From: Parabacteroides sp.
GTDB lineage: Bacteria > Bacteroidota > Bacteroidia > Bacteroidales > Tannerellaceae
DNA length: 64,000 nucleotides
Direction: 5' to 3'
Assembly (NCBI GenBank): GCA_017481945.1
Contig: JAFUOJ010000011.1
Coordinates: 62,001 to 126,000, forward strand
The translations under genes and the position numbers were made by a program. The notes beneath the pieces were generated by a model. It searched no databases and was not told where the DNA came from. It saw only the letters and a list, made by a program, of their open reading frames with translations. Positions 19,915-28,437 of this stretch are shown in pieces. Numbering within the stretch: position 1 is the first letter of the stretch; the number at the start of each line of letters is the position of its first letter.

Positions 19915-20556
19915 ATGAAGAAACTAAAAGTTCCTTATTTACCAGCATTAGATGTTTTAGACTCATCCTCCATTTCTCTTTTTATGGAGACAAAAGCACA
20001 ACGAGAGTATATCGACACCATCAATTGGGAAGAATATTCCTATAAACCTATTGTCGTTTTCGATATTGCTCGGTCAGACAAGAATTTATATATCCGCTAT
20101 TTTGTAAAAGGGAATTCACTAAAAGCTCTTTATGAGAAAGATGATTCTCCCGTCTATACAGACAGTTGTGTTGAGTTTTTTGTAAAACGAGTAGATGATT
20201 CCCACTATTACAATTTTGAATTTAATTGTATTGGAACCTGCGATGCAGCTTATCGCGTATCCCGAGATATTAAGGAGTCTTTGAAACCAGAAGAATATGC
20301 CGCAATTCGTCGCTACTCTTCCGTTGGGCAAACTGCATTTCCCGAAAAGAAAGGAGTGTATTCCTGGGAGTTATTAGTAATTATTCCATTCCATGTTATG
20401 GGGCTTGATACCAATAATCTACCGGAGAAAATCATGGGAAATTTCTATAAGTGTGCAGACGACACCGAATATCCTCATTTCGTTAGTTGGAATCCTATAG
20501 ATTTACCTAATCCGAATTTTCATTGTCCAGAATTTTTCGGAGAGATCTATCTATAA
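19915..20556 (+). CDS. CBM9-like carbohydrate-binding protein
   Basis: A 213-residue protein matching the carbohydrate-binding family 9-like beta-sandwich seen across Bacteroidota (start KKLKVPYLPALD; YTDSCVEFFVK; YNFEFNCIGTCDAAYRVSR; SWELLVIIPFHVMG; CPEFFGEIYL). No signal peptide is visible, so it is presumably cytoplasmic and its ligand is unknown. It follows the LysE gene by 3 nt. Its stop overlaps the convergent LuxR gene by 6 bp. Confidence 0.75.
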   Translation: MKKLKVPYLPALDVLDSSSISLFMETKAQREYIDTINWEEYSYKPIVVFDIARSDKNLYIRYFVKGNSLKALYEKDDSPVYTDSCVEFFVKRVDDSHYYNFEFNCIGTCDAAYRVSRDIKESLKPEEYAAIRRYSSVGQTAFPEKKGVYSWELLVIIPFHVMGLDTNNLPEKIMGNFYKCADDTEYPHFVSWNPIDLPNPNFHCPEFFGEIYL

Positions 20557-21153
20557 CTGAATATCGCTTAGTTTAACTAATTTGTTAACAATAGCATATA
20601 CCGTAAGCCCGCTGGCACTATGCACTTGTAATTTACGAGCAATGTTCCGGCGGTGCGTAACGACGGTATGAGTAGAAAGATAGAGTTGATCTGCTATTTG
20701 ACGATTTGTCATACCTTTAACTACGCAAACAACAATTTCTTTTTCACGAGCACTTAATGTTTGTTGTTCCTCTTCTCCTGATTCTCCAGAAAGTAAAGTA
20801 TGTATTTGCTCTAATTTAAGCTTTACATCTTCCGGATTATCATAGATATAAATTTGATCGTCATAAGAACGAAGAAGATTGGGATCTATCACATTATAAA
20901 CTAATGCTATACATTTAAGATCCGGACAATCACAATCTTCTTTTATTTGCTGTATTGTGAAACAACCCAAAAGCGATGGATTTATAATCAGAAGGTCTGG
21001 CCTATGAGAAAGAAGTGTCTCTTGTAACAAATCAATCGTAGCAATTTCTATTATATGAATCCGAAAACCAGACAATTGCTTCAAAACGGTTTCCAGTCCA
21101 TTCCTTATAATAATGGAAGTTTCTGCTATGGCTATGTTCAATGAGACACTCAT
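20551..21153 (-). CDS. LuxR-type regulator with pseudo-receiver domain (copy 1)
   Basis: A 200-residue protein: a CheY-like N-terminal fold (1-120) and a C-terminal LuxR/NarL helix-turn-helix (LSAREKEIVVCVVKGMTNRQIADQLYLSTHTVVTHRRNIARKL, positions about 137-180). The usual phospho-acceptor motif reads LLIINPSL, with Asn where Asp is normal. The N-terminal acidic pair reads AET, so classic His-Asp phosphotransfer looks lost. It is a clear paralogue of the gene at 21932-22537 and follows the hemerythrin gene by 6 nt. Confidence 0.85.
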   Translation of the reverse strand: MSVSLNIAIAETSIIIRNGLETVLKQLSGFRIHIIEIATIDLLQETLLSHRPDLLIINPSLLGCFTIQQIKEDCDCPDLKCIALVYNVIDPNLLRSYDDQIYIYDNPEDVKLKLEQIHTLLSGESGEEEQQTLSAREKEIVVCVVKGMTNRQIADQLYLSTHTVVTHRRNIARKLQVHSASGLTVYAIVNKLVKLSDIQL

Positions 21154-21159
21154 AATAAA

Positions 21160-21858
21160 TTATTCTTGTACCACCTTTTTTTCCAAAGCTAAAATTGCAG
21201 GGACAAAAAGATAATCTTCAACATGATTGTGAGAAGTTAAATCCTGTTCTGTAGCAAAGATATCAAACAATACACTATTTAGAAGATACCCTCCTGCACC
21301 TGGATAGTATTTAATTAAGATGTTTTTCAATTCTATGATTTTCATCTCAATCTGATCGTGATGTTTACGGAAAATAGTAATATTATACTTAGGATCCTTT
21401 ATCCCTTTTAATAAGTTTCGCACATAAGGGAATACTGTTTTCTCCTCATAAGACATGTGTTTTTTAACCTCCGCTGCATACTCATCAAAGAATTTTGTAA
21501 TAACAAATGCTACATCCTGCGGACAATTTCCAATCGCCTCTGTCAGTTTACGACGGATATGAGGTAAGCGAAATTCCAAGAAATAATCATGTGCGTTATG
21601 CAGATATGTTATTAATGTTTCAATTGATAAACTTTGATCAATATCTGTAATTGGAGCGGAGATATCTTCTGTCAAGAAGTTGACTACTGTCAAAAAAGTA
21701 TTTGGATCAACACCATTCAATCGGCAGACCTCTCCAATATTTTTTTCTCCAAATCCAAGTGCTATTCCGAAACGACTCATAACAAGAACCATCGGATAGT
21801 TTTCGCATATTAAATCACTCATTTTATCGGTTTCCCGATACTTACCGTTTTTATACAT
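21160..21858 (-). CDS. Hemerythrin-domain (HHE) protein, RIC/DnrN-like
   Basis: A 232-residue protein. Residues 10-60 resemble the ScdA_N-type helical domain, and the rest is an HHE four-helix bundle with ligand-type motifs RLPHIRR, HMSYEEKTVFPY, RKHHDQIE and SHNHVEDYLFVP for a di-iron site. Relatives sense or handle O2/NO or help repair Fe-S clusters. The ATG at 21858 (MYKNGKYRETDKM) is chosen because a perfect -7 box lies 36 nt upstream; in-frame starts further up would lie upstream of that promoter and overlap the LuxR gene. It is flanked by two paralogous LuxR genes. Confidence 0.85.
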   Translation of the reverse strand: MYKNGKYRETDKMSDLICENYPMVLVMSRFGIALGFGEKNIGEVCRLNGVDPNTFLTVVNFLTEDISAPITDIDQSLSIETLITYLHNAHDYFLEFRLPHIRRKLTEAIGNCPQDVAFVITKFFDEYAAEVKKHMSYEEKTVFPYVRNLLKGIKDPKYNITIFRKHHDQIEMKIIELKNILIKYYPGAGGYLLNSVLFDIFATEQDLTSHNHVEDYLFVPAILALEKKVVQE

Positions 21859-21893
21859 AGACTTTTTATTCTTGTTTGGGGAATTAAACGGAC

Positions 21894-21901
21894 CAAAGAT
21901 A
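21894..21901 (-). promoter_or_regulatory. -7 box (TATCTTTG) for the hemerythrin gene
   Basis: Exact TAnnTTTG on the minus strand between the upstream LuxR stop (21932) and the ATG at 21858. It decides the start of the hemerythrin gene and gives hemerythrin-LuxR copy 1 their own transcript. Confidence 0.65.
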
Positions 21902-21931
21902 CAATTTTTGGACATAAAAGAAAGGATTATT

Positions 21932-22537
21932 TTAGTCATTCAGTTCCTTTAACTCTATTAGTTTATTCACAATTGCATATACAGTGAGACCACTGGCACT
22001 ATGAACCTGTAGTTTACGAGCAATGTTCCTACGGTGAGTAATAACCGTATGGGTAGAAAGGCATAATCGATCTGCAATCTCTCGATTCGTTAAACCCTTT
22101 ACAACTCCTACAACAATCTCTTTTTCCCGGAGACTCAATGTTTGTGGGTTATCACTATCTTCATCTTCCAATACCTCTTCTTCATTCAGGCGTTCCAATT
22201 TACGCTTTAATTCATCGACATCATCATATACAGATATTTGATCATCATAAGAACGAAGGAGAATCGGATCATTTACATTGTAAACGAGAGCTAAACACTT
22301 CATATCTAAGCAACCACATTCTTCTTTCAGATGTTCCAAATTAGACTTGCCTGGGATAGATGGATTAATAATCAAAACATCCGGTTTGTGGAGTCGTAAA
22401 CTTTCCACTAAAAAATCAGCAGCTGTTACCTCCGTGATTTGAATACGGAATCCAGGGAGTCGCTTTAACAAGTTTTCCAACCCACCTCGAATAATCGCGG
22501 AGGACTCAGCAATTGCTATTTTTAAACTGTTAGACAT
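21932..22537 (-). CDS. LuxR-type regulator with pseudo-receiver domain (copy 2)
   Basis: A 201-residue paralogue of the protein at 20551-21153: the same IAIAESSAIIRGGLENLLKRL start, LIINPSI in place of a phospho-Asp motif, LRSYDDQISVYDD, and an almost identical LuxR HTH (LSLREKEIVVGVVKGLTNREIADRLCLSTHTVITHRRNIARKLQVHSASGLTVYAIVNKL, split here). The DNA-binding helices differ at few positions, so both may bind similar sites or form heterodimers. It lies 28 nt after the RidA-like gene and could be read through from that operon or from the box at 22553. Confidence 0.85.
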   Translation of the reverse strand: MSNSLKIAIAESSAIIRGGLENLLKRLPGFRIQITEVTAADFLVESLRLHKPDVLIINPSIPGKSNLEHLKEECGCLDMKCLALVYNVNDPILLRSYDDQISVYDDVDELKRKLERLNEEEVLEDEDSDNPQTLSLREKEIVVGVVKGLTNREIADRLCLSTHTVITHRRNIARKLQVHSASGLTVYAIVNKLIELKELND

Positions 22538-22552
22538 TAGGAATTCTTATTT

Positions 22553-22560
22553 CAAAATTA
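22553..22560 (-). promoter_or_regulatory. Possible -7 box (TAATTTTG) for LuxR copy 2
   Basis: Consensus-fitting on the minus strand, 15 nt before the ATG, giving a very short leader. No TTG at the -33 distance, so support is modest. Confidence 0.35.
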
Positions 22561-22565
22561 TATCC

Positions 22566-23720
22566 TTATAAACAAGCGTATTGAGGAAGATCTACCGGAA
22601 CAACTGCAATACACTCCGTTTCAATTAACCAGCCCGGACGACAAACCGGAGCATGTACAATCAAATGAGGTAATGACGGATGATTTTCCTCGATATATCG
22701 TTTTACTATTTGATAATCTGCAGGATCACGTAAATAAACAATGGCCTGCATAATATCTTTTAAATCAGCTCCAGCTTCCTGTAATAGAACCTGAATATTT
22801 TCCAGCATTCTTTCCGTCTGTTTCTCTATATTTCCAATATGTACAATTTCTCCTTTATTATCGATACTTGCCGTTCCCGAAATAAATATATGCTTTCTAT
22901 CTCCATAAGAAACAGCTGTTCCTCGTTCAAAAGTGACCCCGTATTCATACGTAGGATTTAGATGAGTAGGAGCATATAAATATTGTATCTGTTCAGGTTG
23001 CAGACCATCAACCGCATAGGAATCCATTTGTACTAAAACTTGTGGATCTGCATGACGCCCCTCTATCCCCGTACTTGCAATATAATGTGTCTTTTCTGTT
23101 AATCCTTGTGTAACAAATACCTCTTTACGAGCTTTCACAACTCCTGCATAATTCACATCAACATTTTGGACAAAAAACCAAGTACGAATACAATGGTCAG
23201 ACAATTTACATTGTTTTTCTGTCAACTGAAGAATATAACTATTCAATAACAAACGAGTTTGATATTCAGAATTAGAAGCTTTATTAATAGCTCCTCCCTC
23301 CCAAAAATGGCGATAACCATTATGACTAATTTCTGCTAACCCATTTTTACGGTTTTGAATCTTCATATCCGTCTGCAAATAAGTCCAAACAGCAATCTTA
23401 CTTCCATTCATAGGAGCTTGTTGCACGATAGAATGCGGACAAGAAGAATTTTCACATTCCCATTCTGTTACCCAATCCGCTTGATTAGCAACATCACTCA
23501 AAAAATAACGGCGAAAAACAGCAATGGCATTCACCGGTAATTCCTCCGTTTTTATCTTAGCATAAACCTTTTGTAAATTTTCTAATTGGGTTTGAAAAGA
23601 AAGGAAAGGATCGGTAACGGACATCAATAAATGATATTCCGTTACCTCTCCCCGTCCAGTGAAAGAACAAACTTGAACGTTTATTGAATAGTGTTCATAT
23701 ATTTTGGTTATAAATTCCAT
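22566..23720 (-). CDS. RidA-fold (YjgF/chorismatase-like) protein
   Basis: A 384-residue protein whose last about 140 residues are a clear RidA/YjgF domain (KHIFISGTASIDNKGEIVH, TERMLENIQVLLQEAGADLKDI, YLRDPADYQIVKRYI, CRPGWLIETECIAV). The N-terminal half looks like a second, degenerate RidA-type fold. This tandem layout and length resemble FkbO/Hyg5/XanB2-type chorismatases, but I cannot confirm active-site residues. No signal peptide. It is the last gene of the porin-imelysin-heme cluster, 2 nt after the mono-heme lipoprotein. RidA-type imine deaminase is the alternative. Confidence 0.6.
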   Translation of the reverse strand: MEFITKIYEHYSINVQVCSFTGRGEVTEYHLLMSVTDPFLSFQTQLENLQKVYAKIKTEELPVNAIAVFRRYFLSDVANQADWVTEWECENSSCPHSIVQQAPMNGSKIAVWTYLQTDMKIQNRKNGLAEISHNGYRHFWEGGAINKASNSEYQTRLLLNSYILQLTEKQCKLSDHCIRTWFFVQNVDVNYAGVVKARKEVFVTQGLTEKTHYIASTGIEGRHADPQVLVQMDSYAVDGLQPEQIQYLYAPTHLNPTYEYGVTFERGTAVSYGDRKHIFISGTASIDNKGEIVHIGNIEKQTERMLENIQVLLQEAGADLKDIMQAIVYLRDPADYQIVKRYIEENHPSLPHLIVHAPVCRPGWLIETECIAVVPVDLPQYACL

Positions 23721-23722
23721 AT

Positions 23723-24427
23723 TTAAATAGCTCCTCCCTCAATCCAATTTTTTAATAAATCAATCTTTTCAGGTGAACCAGATAATATATCTGTATGATA
23801 ATGTTTTGAAGCTCCTTCCTGCAAAACATCTAACAAAAAACTGTTTTCTACATCACTCGGCTTCACTAACAGCTTTCCATCTGGAGAAGATACTGCCTCT
23901 TTATTAACCAATGCCGCATAACTTTTTCCTTCTGTCAAATAAAGTCCTCCGGCAGCACTTGTACTAGCTCCATGACAATTTGTACAATAACCATTAAAAA
24001 CAGTTTGTTGAATACCATTAAAAATACCTGCATCAACCACTCCTGCATTCATATAAATTGTATCAGCCTGAACTTCAAAATCAGTCTTATAAAAAGTAGC
24101 GATTCGTTTTCGTAACGAATTAATCACGCACAGTTCAACAGTTTCCACTTTATCCGTTACACCTGACAACACAACAGAGACAGTCTCTCCTTCTATTTGA
24201 GGAGTAGGTATTCCTTTTGAAATTATAGCATAATCACTATCTCCAAAGCCAGCAACAACAACACTGTAACTACTGGGCCAAGAGGTAACTCCACTGATTT
24301 GAGCTGTTATTTTCAATGTACTACCTTCAGCACCATTAACATTATCCTCTGGATATATTTTACCGTCATCACAAGAAGTAAATCCCCAAAGAAATAACAA
24401 CAATATGGTAAGAATCTTTTTTTTCAT
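23723..24427 (-). CDS. Mono-heme c-type lipoprotein
   Basis: A 234-residue lipoprotein: hydrophobic N-terminus with lipobox GFTSC (Cys about 19), a middle beta-type region, and a C-terminal cytochrome c-like segment with one CTNCH heme site (about residues 148-152). FNGYCTNCHGAST and GSPEKIDLLKNWIEGGA are typical of the small cytochrome domains fused to lipoproteins. A Met axial ligand is not obvious; the HYHTDIL segment may supply His. It probably carries electrons or heme at the outer membrane. It sits 15 nt after the second porin gene. Confidence 0.7.
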   Translation of the reverse strand: MKKKILTILLLFLWGFTSCDDGKIYPEDNVNGAEGSTLKITAQISGVTSWPSSYSVVVAGFGDSDYAIISKGIPTPQIEGETVSVVLSGVTDKVETVELCVINSLRKRIATFYKTDFEVQADTIYMNAGVVDAGIFNGIQQTVFNGYCTNCHGASTSAAGGLYLTEGKSYAALVNKEAVSSPDGKLLVKPSDVENSFLLDVLQEGASKHYHTDILSGSPEKIDLLKNWIEGGAI

Positions 24428-24442
24428 ATTCTTATCCGTTAG

Positions 24443-25657
24443 TTAGAATGTATATTGAAGTAAGATTGTCCCTGAATGCATAGCCAATCCTAAATCATCA
24501 TTATCACGATCTAATTGAGTCTCATGTCCTGTACGACCAATAAACTGATACATCGCTTGTAATTTCAAATTACAACCCTTAAAGAAATAGTTACAACCGA
24601 CTGCTGGCATATTCAAGAAGCCATCAGAATCCAATCCATTACGGTTAAAGAAATCATAGCGAGCTGTTGCTTGTAAACGATTAGTAACAAAATAACCTCC
24701 TTGAACATATCCTCCTAAATAATTGTAACTTTCATCAATTTTCTGACGTTCAGTAAACCCAACATTCATATAATAGATTTCTGCACCGAGATATAAACGA
24801 TTCTTTAACATTGCAAATTCAGCACCTGCCCGAAAATCATTTGTACTTTCATTTTCACTTTCCACATTTAAAGAGGTAGACAATCCAAATAACATCTTGT
24901 CCTCTCTTAGGCGATTGGGATTACCTTGTGTAGATGGCATTACCCCTTTAGGCATATAAGTCACACGACCAGCATACAACAAAGAAGGAATATGCCAATC
25001 ATCACTAAAAGTTTTTGAAGCTAAATTGACAGAGCTACCTGTACCATTGAAAATACCGACCTCATAACCAAACTTATCTTTTACCAAACCATGAATTTCA
25101 ACCCCTAAATCAAATCCAGTCCCGATATTCGGTGTAACTGCATTTAAAGAATAAGGAAGAATTACGGATGAAGTCAATGATACAGGAACTGTCGGCATCA
25201 AAGTTTCTCCTAATGTCGTTAAATAAGCATGTGTGAAAGGTGTCTTAAATTTACCTACTCGAATAGCAAAACTTTTCTTTAATTGCACATCAAACCAAGC
25301 TTGTTGTAAAATACCTCCCCCACTTGACGCAGCATTGATAGAAAGATTAAAGGTTACTTTATTAAAAGCCTTTCCTGTAAAACCTAAAATAGCATAAGGA
25401 ATAGAAAAACCGGAATTAGCTACATTATCTTGGTTGTACGCAGGATCAAGCCCCTCTTCATCATAGTAATTGAAATTTGCACAGGTCTGAACCAAAAGAT
25501 AGGGTTTAAAAACAAAATCTCCCTTTTTAGTACCAATAGTAAAACCCTCTTTTCCTGCTAAAGAAACAACACCATTTTCAGTTTCTTCTTCGTGTTGCGC
25601 AACTGCTGTAAACGGCAGCAATAATATAATTGAGATAATTGTAAAAATCTGTTTCAT
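24443..25657 (-). CDS. Porin O/P-type outer-membrane protein (cluster porin 2)
   Basis: A 404-residue predicted barrel with a signal peptide (MKQIFTIISIILLLPF, cut after TAVAQ). It has alternating strands and porin O/P phrases such as FDVQLKKSFAIRVGKFKTPF and AGAEFAMLKNRLYLGAEIYYMN, and ends GTILLQYTF with the terminal Phe of outer-membrane barrels. The start at 25657 avoids overlap with the di-heme gene; a longer reading from 25684 adds residues before the signal peptide. The substrate is unknown; context suggests iron or a heme-linked solute. Confidence 0.75.
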   Translation of the reverse strand: MKQIFTIISIILLLPFTAVAQHEEETENGVVSLAGKEGFTIGTKKGDFVFKPYLLVQTCANFNYYDEEGLDPAYNQDNVANSGFSIPYAILGFTGKAFNKVTFNLSINAASSGGGILQQAWFDVQLKKSFAIRVGKFKTPFTHAYLTTLGETLMPTVPVSLTSSVILPYSLNAVTPNIGTGFDLGVEIHGLVKDKFGYEVGIFNGTGSSVNLASKTFSDDWHIPSLLYAGRVTYMPKGVMPSTQGNPNRLREDKMLFGLSTSLNVESENESTNDFRAGAEFAMLKNRLYLGAEIYYMNVGFTERQKIDESYNYLGGYVQGGYFVTNRLQATARYDFFNRNGLDSDGFLNMPAVGCNYFFKGCNLKLQAMYQFIGRTGHETQLDRDNDDLGLAMHSGTILLQYTF

Positions 25658-25683
25658 GATTATATGTGTATTATACAAGTTCA

Positions 25684-27111
25684 TTAAAGTGAATTGATGA
25701 ATGCGATAAGAGCGTCACGTTCTTCTTTGCTCATTTTCTTAAATAGATTTTTGGAAGCTTCTCCTTCTCCTCCATGCCACATGATAGCCTCTACCAAATT
25801 TCGAGCACGTCCATCATGTAAGAAGTAAGTATGTCCATTAACCTTTTCTTGTAATCCTATTCCCCACAAAGGAGTAGTACGCCACTCATTTCCACGAGCT
25901 AAACCACTGACATAATTATCATTCAAACCTACTCCCATAATCTCTGATCCCATATCATGAAGTAAGAAATCAGAGTAAGGATGAATCGTTTGTCCACCCA
26001 ACCAAGGCAACTGAGTACCATTCAACAGGACGCTTCCTCGTGTTTTTGTATGCAATGTTGTAACATGGCACAAATGACATTTAGCTTCATAAAATTTCTG
26101 TTCTCCCAAAATCACTTGCGGGTCATTTACGTTTCTTCGAGCCGGAACCCCCAACGTTTGCATATACAAGTCAACATCCTCCATATCTTCTGTTGAAATA
26201 TCCAATTGATCATAAGCAAGTCCCATCATACTCCCTTGACTCATCTGCAACTGCCCTTCACAAATTTCTTCCGGATAGCGACTATTTGTTACTCCCATAT
26301 CACTTGAGAAACCTAATTCAACAGTCAAGTCTGCGTGTTGAGCTTTATTACCAGACAGTCCTAAACTTTTAACCCCACGCTCCGTAATATAATTGCAACG
26401 TCCACTGATTCCATATTCCGGATAATTACTTTTTGCAGCTAATGCTTCAATCTCTGTTGGGTCAAGAGCCATCATTTGTCCCATACCTACGTGCCGTAAT
26501 GGGATACGTACCGTACAAAACAGGTCCTGGGGCGCTATGCTATCAGCATACCAATCCGTAATTGTATATTCCGGCTTACATAACTCATACGTTTCTCCAT
26601 CAGGGAAAGAAAAAGTCTGATAAGTATATTTGACAGAAAGTTTACCTTCAGCTTCTACACCATAAATCGCTTGATCATGAAGTACACGTCCATAATCTCT
26701 AAAAAGAGCTCCATTCTTTCTGGCTACATAAACCAACATAGAAGAGAAGCCATAACTACCAGATCCGCCTTCACTCCATAAAGTTGGTTTGGTTCGTCCC
26801 GCATTACGATGGCAACTTCCACAGGAGTACCCTGCATAAACAGGTCCTAAACCTCCCCCGTTTCCATTACTACTTGTACGGACATCATCATATAATCCAT
26901 CTCCTCTCGTAAAACGACTTAACAAAGTCCCAGTCACCCAATCAGCTTCCGAATCATAAGCGACAGACGAATTGAGGAAGATTGTGGAAGTTCCAGCAGA
27001 TAATGCATACCCGTTAGGAACTTCAATATCATCCATCTCTATTCCCTCTTTCTCACAAGAAAAAAAGATAAAAGGGAAAAATAGAGATAATAACAACTTC
27101 AATAATTTCAT
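25684..27111 (-). CDS. Di-heme oxidoreductase (DUF1111 / thiol oxidoreductase-like) lipoprotein
   Basis: A 475-residue lipoprotein: signal segment with lipobox FFSC (Cys about 19) and two c-type heme sites, CGSCH near residue 98 and CHLCH near residue 348. The GGGLGPVYAGYSCGSCH region and the C-terminal EWRTTPLWGIG and FLHDGRARNLVEAIMWHGGE match the DUF1111 family, distant relatives of di-heme peroxidases/MauG. It lies between imelysin and a porin, the pairing found around imelysin genes in other bacteria. The substrate is unknown; redox handling of iron or periplasmic electron transfer is inferred. Confidence 0.82.
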   Translation of the reverse strand: MKLLKLLLSLFFPFIFFSCEKEGIEMDDIEVPNGYALSAGTSTIFLNSSVAYDSEADWVTGTLLSRFTRGDGLYDDVRTSSNGNGGGLGPVYAGYSCGSCHRNAGRTKPTLWSEGGSGSYGFSSMLVYVARKNGALFRDYGRVLHDQAIYGVEAEGKLSVKYTYQTFSFPDGETYELCKPEYTITDWYADSIAPQDLFCTVRIPLRHVGMGQMMALDPTEIEALAAKSNYPEYGISGRCNYITERGVKSLGLSGNKAQHADLTVELGFSSDMGVTNSRYPEEICEGQLQMSQGSMMGLAYDQLDISTEDMEDVDLYMQTLGVPARRNVNDPQVILGEQKFYEAKCHLCHVTTLHTKTRGSVLLNGTQLPWLGGQTIHPYSDFLLHDMGSEIMGVGLNDNYVSGLARGNEWRTTPLWGIGLQEKVNGHTYFLHDGRARNLVEAIMWHGGEGEASKNLFKKMSKEERDALIAFINSL

Positions 27112-27187
27112 GTTCGTTTGTTTGTTCTTTTGTTCTTTCTTTTTTACAAATCTTCTTTATACACGTTTTGTATCCGTGTGTTAGGAG

Positions 27188-27224
27188 ACCTTGAAGAATA
27201 ACCAATCGAGTTACTCTTCAAGGT
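27188..27224 (-). promoter_or_regulatory. Intercistronic hairpin between the imelysin and di-heme genes
   Basis: 15-bp arms (ACCTTGAAGAGTAAC against GTTATTCTTCAAGGT, one mismatch) with a 7-nt loop, 20 nt after the imelysin stop. No U-run follows. It probably acts as an mRNA processing or stability structure or a weak attenuator that lets less transcript reach the downstream genes. Confidence 0.6.
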
Positions 27225-27244
27225 GTGTAAAATCAGCCTATTTC

Positions 27245-28408
27245 TTAGTTATTGACCTTACGAGGTTCACCATCTTTAAATAATAGATATTCAAGAGTAT
27301 GGTAACCACGAACATTCTGAGCGGCACTTACTGTATCATCATCATCTCCATCTCCCCACTCCATTTCATTAAAGTTTCCAGACTTTAGAATTTGGAAAAT
27401 GGCATCCTGATCCAAAGGCCAGCTATCCATATTAGGATCCAAGCCTTCACTATCTACCGGGCCAAATAAGAAAGCTTCACTCTTTTCCCACGGTTCACGA
27501 GCAGTCAACCAAGCTTCGCAAGCCTTTTCAAAATTTAAATCGCTTGGATTATTTTTGAAAGTATTCACAGCGTCAAACAAAGCACTATTTTTTTCTGCTA
27601 AAGCCTTATAAGTAGGTAATACAACTGCATCAACATAATGATCAACTACAACATCCAACTGTGCATCATAAGAAGCATTTCCAAACGTATTCTGTGTAAA
27701 GCTATTCAATGAATTCAACACTTCTTCCAAATCTGCACAAGCAGCCATAGCGTCACTGGCCTCTTTACTATTGATATTGTTACGGAAAGGTTGTGGAATA
27801 TCTTGAATTGCTTTTGCAGCATTAGCTATCGCTTCTTTCATGTTTGTATCAAGTTCTACATTAACAGAAGCGACTAAAGCTGACAAAGATTTTTCATGAA
27901 TAGTTCCATCTAAAGAGCCATAATAACAGTTACGGATAGACCAAATATTATTAGTATAGTCATCACGGGAGTGCCAACTATACCATGATTCAACAGCATA
28001 AAGCGCTTCTTCCGTTTTACCGGCTTTATATAAATCATAAGGCTCACCTATTTTAGCTACACCAACTTCATTTGCAATTGTTGCACATCCTTCTATTAAT
28101 TCCTGAATACAACTGATAGCACTTGGATAAGTCGAATTATCATGATGTTTAAATGTTTCAGCATATGCGACTCCTCCTTTATAACTATCATTCCAATAAG
28201 CATATAATTCGGCTGCATCCTGTTTTAATAACTTAGCCACATTATACATATAGTTACCCCATGCTGTAGCGTACTCTGCACTATAATCCAAAGTTGTCGA
28301 ATCAACTTCTTCATTGTTGTTATTTGGCTCATCATCATCAGAACAAGCACTCATAGAGACCATTAAGCCTAACATTAAGGCAGAAAAATAAAAGAACTTT
28401 TTAATCAT
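27245..28408 (-). CDS. Imelysin family lipoprotein
   Basis: A 387-residue lipoprotein with lipobox MSAC (Cys about 22) followed by an acidic, Asn-rich linker. Imelysin (IrpA/EfeO-like) helical-bundle features are visible, including the GxHxxE-type motif as GYHTLEYLLF and WLTAREPWEKSEAFLFGPVD. Imelysins are iron-regulated surface or periplasmic proteins implicated in iron acquisition rather than proteolysis. An insertion WGDGDDDDT precedes the GYH motif. It is the second gene of the cluster, 29 nt after the first porin. Confidence 0.88.
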   Translation of the reverse strand: MIKKFFYFSALMLGLMVSMSACSDDDEPNNNNEEVDSTTLDYSAEYATAWGNYMYNVAKLLKQDAAELYAYWNDSYKGGVAYAETFKHHDNSTYPSAISCIQELIEGCATIANEVGVAKIGEPYDLYKAGKTEEALYAVESWYSWHSRDDYTNNIWSIRNCYYGSLDGTIHEKSLSALVASVNVELDTNMKEAIANAAKAIQDIPQPFRNNINSKEASDAMAACADLEEVLNSLNSFTQNTFGNASYDAQLDVVVDHYVDAVVLPTYKALAEKNSALFDAVNTFKNNPSDLNFEKACEAWLTAREPWEKSEAFLFGPVDSEGLDPNMDSWPLDQDAIFQILKSGNFNEMEWGDGDDDDTVSAAQNVRGYHTLEYLLFKDGEPRKVNN

Positions 28409-28437
28409 ATTTATAAAGTAATTAAAGTGTTAATATC

